From a virus, in IMG/VR virus record IMGVR_UViG_3300025646_000024, positions 1-64,000 of that record: a DNA stretch of 64,000 nucleotides. One strand, written 5' to 3'. The notes beneath the pieces were generated by a model that saw only the letters and a list, made by a program, of their open reading frames with translations, ran no database searches and was not told where the DNA came from. Of this stretch, positions 12,151 to 19,909 are shown in pieces; position 1 is the first letter of the stretch, and each line of letters begins with the position of its first letter. A program made the translations under genes and the position numbers.

Positions 12151-13938
12151 ATGGCTTTAGAAAAATGGGATTTAGGCAAAGAGCTTATGCAATGTCTTGC
12201 ATTTGCTCATTTTGCTGTATATAAGTATTCTAAAAGGACAGAAGATGAACATGAACAATTATTCTATGATTTGTTTGATCCAGATATAGCTATTGATACA
12301 AAACCATATAAAAAGCATCTGGGCGAAAACTTTCAATTCACTAGAGTGTTTGAAAACTGGCCAACCACACTCACACCTGCGACTGGAGAAAAGAGTGTCG
12401 ATATTGGAGTCAAAATAGTTTATGATGTAGCTAAAAATTTTTATCATAGAAATTTAATATCTAAAAACTTTCAGTTGTATCAATTTGTAGATCAGACAGA
12501 TCCATTCATGAAATTGATTAAAACTGAGTGTTTATCTAAAATAATAAAGGCAGCTAAATTGCCAATTAAAGAAGATGTATTGTCGAGTGCAGATATTTAC
12601 ATTGTGAAGATAGCAGAAAAAAACAAAATTGAAACTGAATTCACAAATGAAATACTGAGAAAATCTGATTTATATTTAATCAATAACTTTGATAAGTATA
12701 ATGAAATACTAGAAGCACATTGGACCAAACATTCTTTATTTGGAGTGTCGTTAAAACTTCCATCTACCAATGGGACAAAAAATATAAAAATAGTTGGAAA
12801 GAAAGATAATAAAATTGGAAAGAAAATGCTTAAGCATGTTGATCCATATAGTAAATTTATTGCTATGCTTTCTGATCCAAATGCAAACATTAACAAACTG
12901 ATAACTGAAACAGTAATATTTGATCACAATGGTATGGATATCAATAGAGTGGGGCAATGGAAATTTCCAGTAACTTTTAGATATAAAGAGTTGGGATTAT
13001 ATGAAAATGATGTGAAGTTTAATTTACTGGCATGGCCAAAAGCACAAAAAGATGGAGGGGGCACTGCAGGATTCAACGGACAATTTTTTGATACTCCTGG
13101 ATATAGTTCTCAGTGGGTGGGTGGAACTGGAGTCAAACCACTTGAGAATTTTCTGTTTAAATATCCAGAATTTAATAGAATTAATAATGAATTAATATCT
13201 ATTCGTAAAAAGGCATTAAATTATGCTCTATCTGGCAGTGTAAACAAATCAGTTAATTTAACCCAACAAATCAATACTGATATACAAGTAAATAAACCAA
13301 TTGGATCTGGCAAAACACCAGTCTATAGAAAATTAAAGAAGACCGATCCCAAGACTTCATATACTAAAGATGGCATGTATTCTAGAATGACTTATTTGAA
13401 GGGTCAGCAAGGGAAATATGATTACGGTGCCAATCCAACAAAAGATACTAAAAATTATAAAATGAAAATTAATAACTTGCAGACTTTATATTCCAGAGCA
13501 AAGCGAGATATATCAAAACCAGTATTTGTAGCTGGATCTGAGAGACAAAGTAGTTTAATTAAATTTATATCAGAATACGAATCTGCTACTGGGAGATCAA
13601 ATATATTAAATATCTATAGAACTGCAGTTGTAAATTTAATTTTAAAAAAAGAGCTACAGCATGGATTGAATAGAGATGATTCTGAAATTAAAACTCATTT
13701 TGAGAATGCTCAAATATCATATTTTTTAACTCGTGGTGGCCCAAATTTACATCTATACTTAAAGCAAAGAATATTCTTAACTGTATTTGGGGTTATTACA
13801 AAAAAATCATATAAAGTGTTCTTGAATAATATGACTGGAACTACACAAATGATTAGTGCAATTAAAGCACAAGTTATGAAAAGTATGATGAAAAATATAA
13901 AAGAGTTTGATACGGTACCACACTTCTACATGTCTTGA
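12151..13938 (+). CDS. Large unidentified protein co-transcribed with the ART-like gene (595 aa)
   Basis: Begins on the base after the previous stop, so it shares the late promoter at 11479. The protein is Lys- and aromatic-rich. Residues about 145-220 contain SSADIYIVKIAEKN and, about 60 residues later, LFGVSLKLPSTNGTKNIKIVG. The order (x-D-I-Y-I ... G-V-S-L-K) resembles the core of PD-(D/E)XK nucleases that have an SLK variant of motif III, but this is weak. No capsid-targeting motif is present. No other domain is recognised. Its stop codon overlaps the -35 box of the next promoter. Confidence 0.6.
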   Translation: MALEKWDLGKELMQCLAFAHFAVYKYSKRTEDEHEQLFYDLFDPDIAIDTKPYKKHLGENFQFTRVFENWPTTLTPATGEKSVDIGVKIVYDVAKNFYHRNLISKNFQLYQFVDQTDPFMKLIKTECLSKIIKAAKLPIKEDVLSSADIYIVKIAEKNKIETEFTNEILRKSDLYLINNFDKYNEILEAHWTKHSLFGVSLKLPSTNGTKNIKIVGKKDNKIGKKMLKHVDPYSKFIAMLSDPNANINKLITETVIFDHNGMDINRVGQWKFPVTFRYKELGLYENDVKFNLLAWPKAQKDGGGTAGFNGQFFDTPGYSSQWVGGTGVKPLENFLFKYPEFNRINNELISIRKKALNYALSGSVNKSVNLTQQINTDIQVNKPIGSGKTPVYRKLKKTDPKTSYTKDGMYSRMTYLKGQQGKYDYGANPTKDTKNYKMKINNLQTLYSRAKRDISKPVFVAGSERQSSLIKFISEYESATGRSNILNIYRTAVVNLILKKELQHGLNRDDSEIKTHFENAQISYFLTRGGPNLHLYLKQRIFLTVFGVITKKSYKVFLNNMTGTTQMISAIKAQVMKSMMKNIKEFDTVPHFYMS

Positions 13939-13963
13939 CATGGCTGGGGCTTCATGGTAGGAT
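13935..13963 (+). promoter_or_regulatory. Sigma-70 promoter, TTGACA-N17-TAGGAT, at a small inverted repeat
   Basis: TTGACA (13935-13940) overlaps the previous stop codon and lies within the palindrome CATGTC-TT-GACATG (13929-13942). The -10 TAGGAT (13958-13963) is exactly 17 bp away. It drives the helicase gene and so returns to early-type expression after the late island. Confidence 0.7.
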
Positions 13964-13984
13964 GGATCCATTCGTTCATCACCC

Positions 13985-15226
13985 ATGAAGCTCCGTCCTC
14001 ACCAAGCCCGAAGCCTCACCAAGATGGAGCTGGTTAAGCTTGGCCAGATCTATGTCCCCACTGGTGGTGGCAAGACTCTGATTATGATTCGTGATCTCAT
14101 GCGTAGATTATCAGAATCAGACAAACCATTCACTGCACTGATTGTTGCTCCTCGCATCCTGCTTGCGAATCAGTTATGTGCAGAGTTCACACAAGATATT
14201 AAAAATGCTGTAGTTGCTCACATTCACTCAGGTGAGACCAAGCATTTCTCTACAACTAATCCTGATCATCTTACCATGTTTCACAACATGGTTAAATCTA
14301 CCAATGAACACCAACTACTTTTTACTACTTATCATTCTCTTCATCGTGTTGTTGACAGTGGAATACACATTGATACAGTCTACTTTGATGAGGCTCACAA
14401 TGCCTGTAAGCGAGACTTCTTTGTTTCTACTGCAATGATGTCTCAACATGCAGAGTCTGCATACTATTTCACTGCCACACCTAAACTGTCACAGAATCCA
14501 AAAGGTCGTGGCATGAATAACTCTATTGTGTTTGGACAGGTGATTGAGAATGTACCTGCACCCGAACTGATTGAGAATGGTAGCATCATTCCTCCAATGG
14601 TTCAAATTCATGAAGTAGATGGTGAGCGTGAGAAAGAAAATGCAGCAAAACATGATGCTAAAACTCTGTTATCTATTCTTGATGGCCTAGATGATACTAA
14701 AGCTCAAAAAGTGCTAGTTGCTGCACCTAGTACCAAAGTGTTGTGTCAAATGCTATTTCGTACTGATGTGATGCATCAGTTCAAACAACGTGGCTATGAT
14801 ATTCTGCACATTACATCAAAGGAAGGTGCATATGTCAATGACAAGAAAGTGAATCGTGAAGTATTCTTTGACACCATGACTCAGTGGGGTCAGGATAGGA
14901 CAAAGAAGTTTGTGTTATTTCATTATTCTATTCTGAGTGAAGGTATCAACTGCCCAGGGCTCACCCACTCTGTGCTCCTGCGAAATCTCAACGTGATTGA
15001 AATGTGTCAAACTATTGGCCGAGTTATTCGTGTTGATAGAGAAGATGCTGCAGATATGGCCAATGGTGTTCTCACTCCTGGTGATTATCTGTCCTATCGG
15101 AAATCATATGGGTTCGTGACTGTACCAGTCCACAAGAACTATGGCAAGAACACCCAGCAGCGGCTGCAGAGCGTGGTAGACTTTGTGTTCAGGCAGGGCA
15201 TCCCTCCTGAGTACTATGTTGACTGA
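13985..15226 (+). CDS. uvsW: SF2 DNA/RNA helicase, UvsW-like
   Basis: The 413-residue protein has the superfamily 2 motifs in order: Walker A YVPTGGGKT (about residues 23-31), Ia IVAPRILLANQ, DEAH box YFDEAHN (about 133-139), motif III FTATPKLS, and motif VI QTIGRVIRVDRED (about 345-357). It is shorter than T4 UvsW (503 aa), which also has an N-terminal extension. UvsW unwinds branched DNA and R-loops and governs the change from origin-dependent to recombination-dependent replication. It has its own promoter and is monocistronic, ending before a hairpin at 15236. Confidence 0.85.
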   Translation: MKLRPHQARSLTKMELVKLGQIYVPTGGGKTLIMIRDLMRRLSESDKPFTALIVAPRILLANQLCAEFTQDIKNAVVAHIHSGETKHFSTTNPDHLTMFHNMVKSTNEHQLLFTTYHSLHRVVDSGIHIDTVYFDEAHNACKRDFFVSTAMMSQHAESAYYFTATPKLSQNPKGRGMNNSIVFGQVIENVPAPELIENGSIIPPMVQIHEVDGEREKENAAKHDAKTLLSILDGLDDTKAQKVLVAAPSTKVLCQMLFRTDVMHQFKQRGYDILHITSKEGAYVNDKKVNREVFFDTMTQWGQDRTKKFVLFHYSILSEGINCPGLTHSVLLRNLNVIEMCQTIGRVIRVDREDAADMANGVLTPGDYLSYRKSYGFVTVPVHKNYGKNTQQRLQSVVDFVFRQGIPPEYYVD

Positions 15227-15235
15227 GCCAGTTCA

Positions 15236-15282
15236 CGGGCTGTCACATATCACTTGACAGCCCAGCCAATCTGACCTATTGT
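15236..15282 (+). promoter_or_regulatory. Hairpin with embedded -35, promoter TTGACA-N17-TATTGT
   Basis: A perfect 9-bp stem GGGCTGTCA/TGACAGCCC contains TTGACA (15254-15259) in its right arm. The -10 TATTGT (15277-15282) follows after 17 bp. The hairpin closes the helicase unit and the promoter opens the next, using the same bases. Confidence 0.65.
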
Positions 15283-15332
15283 GTCTTTGTTGACACGGAG
15301 GTTTCTTGACCTACACACGACGACGCAAACGC

Positions 15333-15569
15333 ATGAACAATCACAACTATACCTGGGCTGAAGCTCTAGGTGCTATTGCAGGACTTATCATTGTAGCAGT
15401 ATTTGCATTCTCCTTGACTGCACTGTTCATGATTCCTGTAGCATGGATGATTCACTGGATTCTAGTGAATTTGTTCAGCTACACTGTACTCACTCTCTGG
15501 CAAGTCTGGGGTATCATTCTTGGTGTTCGACTTGTATTCTCTGGTCTTGTAACTGTAAACAAAAACTGA
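15333..15569 (+). CDS. Small membrane protein (78 aa)
   Basis: The start at ATG 15333 is preferred to the upstream TTG. Two long hydrophobic segments are visible, at about residues 10-37 (LGAIAGLIIVAVFAFSLTAL) and 40-70 (a stretch rich in Trp, Leu, Val and Ile). It ends in a short polar tail. A two- or three-pass inner-membrane protein of unknown role. Confidence 0.65.
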   Translation: MNNHNYTWAEALGAIAGLIIVAVFAFSLTALFMIPVAWMIHWILVNLFSYTVLTLWQVWGIILGVRLVFSGLVTVNKN

Positions 15570-15571
15570 TC

Positions 15572-15805
15572 ATGAATGAAGGTAACATCACAGTCACTCT
15601 GACTGAATCCCAGCACGAACTGCTGAATGAGATTTTATGCCATTCAATGGATGCATTTCAACTTGTATCTCCATATGATGATGGTATGTGGGATCTGCCA
15701 CTTGACAATCCTATCATTCAACGCTATACTATGGTTGAGAACCTTCGGGAACTCTTCTATGAACTTTGGTCTGATCGTTTCACCCCAACTGAGGAAGTTC
15801 TTTGA
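15572..15805 (+). CDS. Small acidic protein (77 aa)
   Basis: ATG 15572 lies 2 nt after the previous stop. It starts MNEGNITVTLTESQHELLNE, then is mostly helical, ending LWSDRFTPTEEVL. The opening beta strand followed by helices resembles small DNA-binding or regulatory proteins, but no family is assignable. The stop overlaps the next ATG by one base. Confidence 0.6.
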   Translation: MNEGNITVTLTESQHELLNEILCHSMDAFQLVSPYDDGMWDLPLDNPIIQRYTMVENLRELFYELWSDRFTPTEEVL

Positions 15806-15978
15806 TGCTACCATTTCTTCTTGCCACTGTGGTTCAGTATGATTTCCTATCGACTCCTGTTCCTGAAAGTATTGCAAAGCAATGTGCCAGTGATGTTGGT
15901 ATTCCTTGGGCTAGTGATAATTTTAGTGATACTGAATGGCAAGAGTTTAAGCGTTGTATCATTCATAGGGTAAAGTAA
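15805..15978 (+). CDS. Small putative exported protein (57 aa)
   Basis: Starts on the last base of the previous stop (TGATG). The first 12 residues are hydrophobic (MLPFLLATVVQY), a possible short signal, and two cysteines follow (C27, C51) that could pair outside the cytoplasm. The C-terminus, TEWQEFKRCIIHRVK, is helical. It is one of several short secreted-looking proteins in this cluster. Function unknown. Confidence 0.5.
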   Translation: MLPFLLATVVQYDFLSTPVPESIAKQCASDVGIPWASDNFSDTEWQEFKRCIIHRVK

Positions 15979-15979
15979 C

Positions 15980-16306
15980 ATGGCACAACTCTGGAGAGCA
16001 ACAATCCGAACTCAATCCAATGTTTTACAGAATGTTGAGATTGAAACACCAGGCATTGTACGGCAAGATGCTATTGCACAAGTTAAATCAACCTATGGTG
16101 CAAAGGAGGTTATTACCTGCAATCCTATCAGTTCATCTTCATCATCTAGTTCTGGATCCAGTTATTCATCTGGTTCATCTGATGGTAGTTGGTTCTGGAT
16201 ATTGCTTTTCGGTGCAATGATGGCAGTCTATGTATTTCGTTATGTAATTTTAGTTGCATTGATTATCTTTGCAATCTATTTTATCTACAAATGGCTTAAC
16301 AAATGA
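15980..16306 (+). CDS. Membrane protein with serine-rich linker (108 aa)
   Basis: The N-terminal 48 residues form a small alpha/beta domain (LWRATIRTQSNVLQNVEIET ... VKSTYGAKEVITC). A Ser/Gly-rich linker (ISSSSSSSSGSSYSSGSS) follows, then a long hydrophobic region, about residues 71-104, able to cross the membrane twice. A small domain tethered to the membrane by a flexible linker is thus likely. Its stop overlaps the next ATG. Confidence 0.7.
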   Translation: MAQLWRATIRTQSNVLQNVEIETPGIVRQDAIAQVKSTYGAKEVITCNPISSSSSSSSGSSYSSGSSDGSWFWILLFGAMMAVYVFRYVILVALIIFAIYFIYKWLNK

Positions 16307-16935
16307 AAAGTATTCGCTTCATTGGTGATGTTCATGGTAAATGGAAACAATACAAGAAGATCATCAGTGAATGTGATACTTCTATTCAGGTGGGTGATTT
16401 TGGAGTGGGCTTTATTAGTAAAATCACTGAGGCAGTTCACTCCAATCCACCATATGATTCCATGAAAAAAGGTGATCATCGCTTTATTCGTGGAAATCAT
16501 GATAATCCAAATGTATGTAAGAAGCATCCATTCTGGATACCAGATGGTACAATAATTCATGATAAGATCTTCTGTGTTGGTGGTGCAAAGTCTATTGACA
16601 AATCATACCGAACAGAAGGTTATGATTGGTGGGCTGATGAAGAGCTAGCATACTCAAAATTATTAAAGATGTATGATGAGTATGAAAAACTCAAGCCATC
16701 AGTGATCGTAGCACATGAAATGCCAGAAAGCCTGACATACATAGTCTGTGCAAAGTGTAATATGACAAAACTTAACGATGTGTCTGTCACTCGTTTGTTT
16801 TTTGATAATATATTAGAGTTACACAAACCAGACCTCTTTATTCATGGGCATTGGCATGTCAATCACCATACCATGCACAATGGTGTTGAGTATATTGGTC
16901 TGGATGAATTAAATTACGTGGACCTGGAATTATGA
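16303..16935 (+). CDS. Calcineurin-like metallophosphoesterase
   Basis: The 210-residue protein carries the full metallophosphoesterase series: FIGDVHGKW (about residues 6-14), QVGDFGVG (about 29-36), RGNHDNP (about 64-70), VIVAHEMPE (about 132-140) and IHGHWHVNHH (about 180-189). These residues bind two metal ions and hydrolyse phosphoesters. The substrate cannot be read from sequence; members act on phosphoproteins, Ap4A, cyclic nucleotides or DNA. The gene overlaps both neighbours and is therefore part of the early operon starting at 15254. Confidence 0.88.
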   Translation: MKSIRFIGDVHGKWKQYKKIISECDTSIQVGDFGVGFISKITEAVHSNPPYDSMKKGDHRFIRGNHDNPNVCKKHPFWIPDGTIIHDKIFCVGGAKSIDKSYRTEGYDWWADEELAYSKLLKMYDEYEKLKPSVIVAHEMPESLTYIVCAKCNMTKLNDVSVTRLFFDNILELHKPDLFIHGHWHVNHHTMHNGVEYIGLDELNYVDLEL

Positions 16936-17087
16936 ACGATGAAGACTGGACTAACCTTAGCAACATGCACAAGGAGTTGACAAAAAACCATTTAGCAGCC
17001 TATGATACAGCATATCTTGAGAAGTACGCTGAGCTTCTTGCGAAATCACTTGAAGGGAAAGGAGACCCACATCATGACGGAGACTGA
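16932..17087 (+). CDS. Small acidic protein (51 aa)
   Basis: Overlaps the preceding stop (ATGA) and the following start by 14 nt. The sequence MNDEDWTNLSNMHKELTKNH and the following YDTAYLEKYAELLAKSLEGKG are helical and acidic, with a His/Asp tail (HHDGD). Not recognised. Confidence 0.55.
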   Translation: MNDEDWTNLSNMHKELTKNHLAAYDTAYLEKYAELLAKSLEGKGDPHHDGD

Positions 17088-17295
17088 TTATTCAATTTAT
17101 CTCTCACATACAAATGCTATGGAGAGAATGGATAAGTTCAATCAGCGTGCAGTGAAGGCTAAGACCTACAAAACAATGCACAAGAACTTTAGAATTGCTG
17201 ATGCTCTTTATGCAGAGTATCGTGAACTGATCGAAGAAGATCAAACCTATGTTACACTTTGTCTAGATCACCTTGAGGGTATTATCAATGATTGA
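17074..17295 (+). CDS. Small helical protein (73 aa)
   Basis: ATG 17074, following the GGAGACCC sequence at about 17060 (a good ribosome-binding site), gives MTETDYSIYLSHTNAMERMD and an all-helical product rich in Arg, Lys and Glu. No known family. It overlaps the next gene by 8 nt. Confidence 0.6.
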   Translation: MTETDYSIYLSHTNAMERMDKFNQRAVKAKTYKTMHKNFRIADALYAEYRELIEEDQTYVTLCLDHLEGIIND

Positions 17296-17473
17296 AACCA
17301 CTACATTCCCAGTTGAAGTTAATGCTATTGCAGCTGTTGCTGGACTAGCTGGAGCACTTGTTGTGATTCTTTACGCATTCACACGGAACCATCAGTATGA
17401 AATGCGGAAACGTATGCGGAGCATCAGGAAGGCTAATGAGTCAGAGGTTGACATGCCCCCGCAAATCGGTTAA
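17288..17473 (+). CDS. Small single-pass membrane protein (61 aa)
   Basis: ATG 17288. Residues 10-32 form one hydrophobic segment (VNAIAAVAGLAGALVVILYA), followed by a strongly basic stretch (RNHQYEMRKRMRSIRKANES) that would stay in the cytoplasm. The last 26 nt of the gene overlap the next promoter. Function unknown. Confidence 0.6.
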   Translation: MIETTTFPVEVNAIAAVAGLAGALVVILYAFTRNHQYEMRKRMRSIRKANESEVDMPPQIG

Positions 17474-17490
17474 TCTACTGGGGTAGTCAA
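17448..17490 (+). promoter_or_regulatory. Promoter TTGACA-N17-TAATCT within an inverted repeat
   Basis: TTGACA (17448-17453) and TAATCT (17471-17476) have 17-bp spacing. TTGAC...CCCC (from 17448) is mirrored by GGGG..GTCAA (17480-17490), so the promoter is bracketed by complementary arms that could form an operator or hairpin. Confidence 0.65.
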
Positions 17491-17502
17491 GGGAACCAAC
17501 CC

Positions 17503-17754
17503 ATGAACGACATCATCACACTCACGCCAGTCAAGCCCAGAACTCGTGAGGTGTATCATTACACCACCAGCCGCTGGGATTGGCAAGATGGTAATGTAAA
17601 CCAGATGTGGATTGAGCAAGTGGATGAAGACCAATACGTTGCCATCGCCCACAATCCAGCAAAAGGTGCTAGTATGGTGATGTCGAACCCCAGAGGCTAT
17701 CATGATACGCTACAATGGGTTCGACAGTTCTGTGGTTCCTTCTGCATTCTCTGA
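17503..17754 (+). CDS. Hypothetical protein (83 aa)
   Basis: First gene after the promoter at 17448. It starts MNDIITLTPVKPRTREVYHY and includes aromatic beta-like stretches (WDWQDGNVNQMWIEQVDED). There are two Cys in the last nine residues (CGSFCIL). No recognised family. Confidence 0.6.
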   Translation: MNDIITLTPVKPRTREVYHYTTSRWDWQDGNVNQMWIEQVDEDQYVAIAHNPAKGASMVMSNPRGYHDTLQWVRQFCGSFCIL

Positions 17755-17756
17755 TC

Positions 17757-17918
17757 ATGAAAAACTACAAAGTTGTTGTAAAAACCTATGATGGTCTGTG
17801 TACTATCTGGTATGAAAAGTCTAAAGCAAAGTCTGCAACAGATTTGATTTGCCGTCGTGTGCATGAACAACTCTGTGGACTTAACATCAAGCAAATTGAA
17901 GTTTCTCTCTCGGTATGA
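17757..17918 (+). CDS. Small hypothetical protein (53 aa)
   Basis: ATG 17757, two bases after the preceding stop. The beta-alpha-beta-like sequence MKNYKVVVKTYDGLCTIWYE then ATDLICRRVHEQ is compact and basic. No family. Its stop overlaps the next start (ATGA). Confidence 0.55.
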   Translation: MKNYKVVVKTYDGLCTIWYEKSKAKSATDLICRRVHEQLCGLNIKQIEVSLSV

Positions 17919-18091
17919 AACCCTATCCACTTGGTATTGATAATCCGTACAGGATTATGCAAGAAATTGGTTCTACTAAATGGTCTATTTACAGACTAGA
18001 ACCATTCCAAAAAGTAGCAACATTCAAGTCACAATTCGATGCCTATGATGCTCGCAGGGCTCTACTCAAAGTAGAAGGTTACAATGCATGA
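17915..18091 (+). CDS. Small hypothetical protein (58 aa)
   Basis: Starts in an ATGA overlap and ends in another one with the following gene. It reads MKPYPLGIDNPYRIMQEIGS, with later KWSIYRLEPFQKVATFKSQ and DAYDARRALLKVEGYNA. This looks like a small folded alpha/beta domain. No assignment. Confidence 0.55.
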   Translation: MKPYPLGIDNPYRIMQEIGSTKWSIYRLEPFQKVATFKSQFDAYDARRALLKVEGYNA

Positions 18092-18225
18092 CTGCTAAGT
18101 ATATCATTACAGGCATGATTGGCGTTATTCTAATCATTGCCTGGAATGTGTTTCTAATTCATAGAGATACAGAAATGTTCAAGTCCTATTACTATCCAAA
18201 TTACCAACAAAATGAACTTCACTGA
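18088..18225 (+). CDS. Small membrane protein (45 aa)
   Basis: A 45-residue product with a clear hydrophobic segment at residues 5-24 (YIITGMIGVILIIAWNVFLI) and a Tyr-rich polar tail. Overlaps the preceding stop and, by 14 nt, the next gene. Unknown role. Confidence 0.5.
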   Translation: MTAKYIITGMIGVILIIAWNVFLIHRDTEMFKSYYYPNYQQNELH

Positions 18226-18481
18226 TCTAAACTTTCAACCACATCCACATTACAAAGATGGTGTGCAAGCTAAGTACTTTTTCTCTAATGGGTATGGTGT
18301 ATCTGTAGTCAGGTTTCCTGGTTCCTATGGTTTCCAAAATGATCTGTATGAAGTAGCCATCCTGAAAGGTACAGAAGATAAATATGATCTAGTTTATGAT
18401 ACACCAATCACTGATGATGTATTAGGTCATCGTGATGAACAAGACATTAACAACATTCTAGAGGAAGTAGCAGCACTATGA
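18212..18481 (+). CDS. Hypothetical protein (89 aa)
   Basis: The sequence FTDLNFQPHPHYKDGVQAKY and then FFSNGYGVSVVRFPGSYGF shows the turn-and-strand pattern of a small beta domain I recall from conserved phage proteins of unknown function (SNGYGVSVVRxxxSYG...YEVAVL). The end is acidic and helical. It overlaps the next 33-aa gene at ATGA. Confidence 0.65.
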   Translation: MNFTDLNFQPHPHYKDGVQAKYFFSNGYGVSVVRFPGSYGFQNDLYEVAILKGTEDKYDLVYDTPITDDVLGHRDEQDINNILEEVAAL

Positions 18482-18579
18482 GTAACAAACCTTACAACAA
18501 GCAACCAAAGCCCAAAACTGTAAAGATCTTCGGTACCTATCATACCTATATTAAGCCAGTTAAGTCACTGGCACAATAA
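18478..18579 (+). CDS. Very small basic protein (33 aa)
   Basis: Starts within the previous stop and ends just before a hairpin. The product, MSNKPYNKQPKPKTVKIFGT..., is basic and Pro/Lys-rich. Support rests on the ATGA overlap and on being the last gene before the hairpin at 18590. Confidence 0.45.
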   Translation: MSNKPYNKQPKPKTVKIFGTYHTYIKPVKSLAQ

Positions 18580-18589
18580 CCATACACCA

Positions 18590-18611
18590 GGGGCTGCAAA
18601 GCCCCTATACT
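18590..18611 (+). promoter_or_regulatory. GC hairpin abutting a -10 TATACT
   Basis: GGGGC/GCCCC (18590-18594 with 18601-18605) is immediately followed by TATACT (18606-18611). GTTCC begins 13 nt after the start of the -10. No -35 hexamer is visible. The element separates the cluster ending at 18579 from the gene at 18640. Confidence 0.5.
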
Positions 18612-18639
18612 AGTTTCAGTTCCATCGCAACCACCTCCA

Positions 18640-19089
18640 ATGGGTACTCGCTCCAGAATCGGCATCGAACTCAAGAACCGCTCTGTGGTTTCTGTGTATT
18701 GTCATTATGATGGCTACCCTGAGCACAATGGTAAGATTCTCCAGAATCTGTATACTACCAGAGAGCAAGTCATCAATCTAATTGATGGTGGCAGTATGTC
18801 ATCTTTGCATACGTCACATGTATGGGAAACCAAAGCCATGCGGAATGAATCAAATGAAATCATCACTGATTCCGCAGGTAATTGGATGTATGAACCCACC
18901 AGACCTGAACAACCACTGTATCATACAGAGCGAGGTGAAGAACTAAATGTAGAACACACCAGCAAAAAGGAATTCCTGTCTGGTAATTCTGGAGAAGAGT
19001 ATGCTTATCTCTTCACCCTAGATAATCAATGGAAATGCTATAAGATTGGCTGGGGTGATACCAACACTCAAGAGATTCCTCTATCATGA
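18640..19089 (+). CDS. Conserved phage protein, GTRSRIG family (149 aa)
   Basis: The N-terminus MGTRSRIGIELKNRSVVSVY followed by CHYDGYPEHNGKIL is the signature of a family that is widespread in phages, including T4-like ones, with no established biochemical role. The 149-residue length is usual. It is soluble, with no membrane segment, ending FTLDNQWKCYKIGWG. It is preceded by the hairpin promoter at 18590 and overlaps a small basic gene at its end. Confidence 0.8.
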   Translation: MGTRSRIGIELKNRSVVSVYCHYDGYPEHNGKILQNLYTTREQVINLIDGGSMSSLHTSHVWETKAMRNESNEIITDSAGNWMYEPTRPEQPLYHTERGEELNVEHTSKKEFLSGNSGEEYAYLFTLDNQWKCYKIGWGDTNTQEIPLS

Positions 19090-19232
19090 ACATTCCAAAC
19101 TGGCAACACCATTCTAATAAACCAAAAACCACTAAAGGACAATCAAAAGCCAAACTCAAAGCACGTAGACAATCACTGAACCACCTCAAAGCCAAGTATT
19201 TACAACAGAAAAACACCACTTTCTCACATTAA
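19086..19232 (+). CDS. Small basic protein (48 aa)
   Basis: ATGA overlap with the preceding stop. The product is extremely basic (KTTKGQSKAKLKARRQSLNH) and probably binds nucleic acid or is disordered. No family recognised. Confidence 0.5.
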   Translation: MNIPNWQHHSNKPKTTKGQSKAKLKARRQSLNHLKAKYLQQKNTTFSH

Positions 19233-19245
19233 AATTATACTCTAT

Positions 19246-19253
19246 ACTAAATA
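19246..19253 (+). promoter_or_regulatory. Late-promoter-like ACTAAATA
   Basis: ACTAAATAC is a two-base variant of the late consensus TATAAATA and matches the form found before gp20 (61952-61959). It lies just upstream of the capsid-targeted gene that starts at 19258 or 19282. Confidence 0.45.
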
Positions 19254-19281
19254 CATCATGTTCCATCGTTTCTTTCAAAAA

Positions 19282-19620
19282 ATGCGTACTTTCAGACAAT
19301 TCCTAGAAGAAGCAAAGAAGAAGAAGCCACTATATTCCGAAAAGCAAATCATGAAAGCCCTAAACAAACAAGGTGGAATTGGTGGTAAAGCAGTAGAAAA
19401 GTATAATCAACAGAATCCAGATAGAGGACCAAGAGAGTATAAACTAGGTGAAGATATTCAACAGAGACAACAACAACTTAATACAACACAGAGAGAAAGA
19501 CTACAAGCAGAAAGAGAAAGAGTAGCAAAGTATAAAGCAAAGAGACAAGCAGATGTAGAGAGAGAAGATGAACAAGATGAAATTATTAAACGAATAGAAA
19601 TCATTAACAAAAATAAGTAG
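19282..19620 (+). CDS. Small charged protein with N-terminal capsid-targeting motif
   Basis: From ATG 19282 the protein starts MRTFRQFLEEAKKKK, almost identical in plan to the T4 internal-protein targeting peptide MKTYQEFIAEA, and includes the gp21 cleavage context L-E-E|A. The remaining 100 residues are Lys/Arg/Gln/Glu-rich and helical (RQQQLNTTQRERLQAERERV), like a DNA-associated internal head protein. An ATG at 19258 would add eight residues. A late-type promoter precedes it even though its neighbours are early genes. Packaging with DNA and injection are inferred by analogy to T4 IPI-III. Confidence 0.65.
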   Translation: MRTFRQFLEEAKKKKPLYSEKQIMKALNKQGGIGGKAVEKYNQQNPDRGPREYKLGEDIQQRQQQLNTTQRERLQAERERVAKYKAKRQADVEREDEQDEIIKRIEIINKNK

Positions 19621-19628
19621 AGTATAGT

Positions 19629-19682
19629 ATTAGTTTTCCACAGGTAGAGTATAAATTGTGGAAAAACCTGTGGAAAACTAAT
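19629..19682. repeat. 16-bp inverted repeat with three TTTTCCACA DnaA boxes
   Basis: The arms ATTAGTTTTCCACAGG (19629-19644) and CCTGTGGAAAACTAAT (19667-19682) are perfectly complementary. TTTTCCACA occurs at 19634-19642 (+), 19657-19665 (-) and 19669-19677 (-), so a third box sits in the loop. I recall TTTTCCACA as the DnaA-box form described for the Synechococcus oriC region. Three exact copies in 44 bp are unlikely to be chance. Confidence 0.65.
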
Positions 19683-19752
19683 AGATTAAAAATATGTTAA
19701 AAAATATGTATGAGAGAGATAGAATTATTAAGTATATGTGATAGAAAGAAAG

Positions 19753-19909
19753 GATTATTAACCTTATACTGTATGCCTCCGAGAATTATTAACTGTATAC
19801 TGTATGCCTCCGAGTGTGTCAAGTAAATTATTAACCTTATACTGTATGCCTCCGAGTGTGTCAAGTAAATTATTAACCTTATACTGTATGCCTCCGAGTG
19901 TGTCAGAGA
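19753..19909. repeat. 42-bp tandem repeats (iteron-like)
   Basis: A truncated first copy (19753-19783) is followed by three full 42-bp copies (19784-19825, 19826-19867, 19868-19909). Each contains TTATTAAC, TATACTGTATGCC and CTCCGAGTGTGTCA. Copies differ at only a few bases (CTG versus CCT at positions 11-13, and the end of the last copy). There are no unique spacers, so this is not a CRISPR array. It resembles plasmid or phage origin iterons or a clustered protein-binding region. Confidence 0.85.

Noticed and set aside
19753-19909. Possible CRISPR array
   Set aside because: The 42-bp copies are directly adjacent with no unique spacers; it is a simple tandem repeat.
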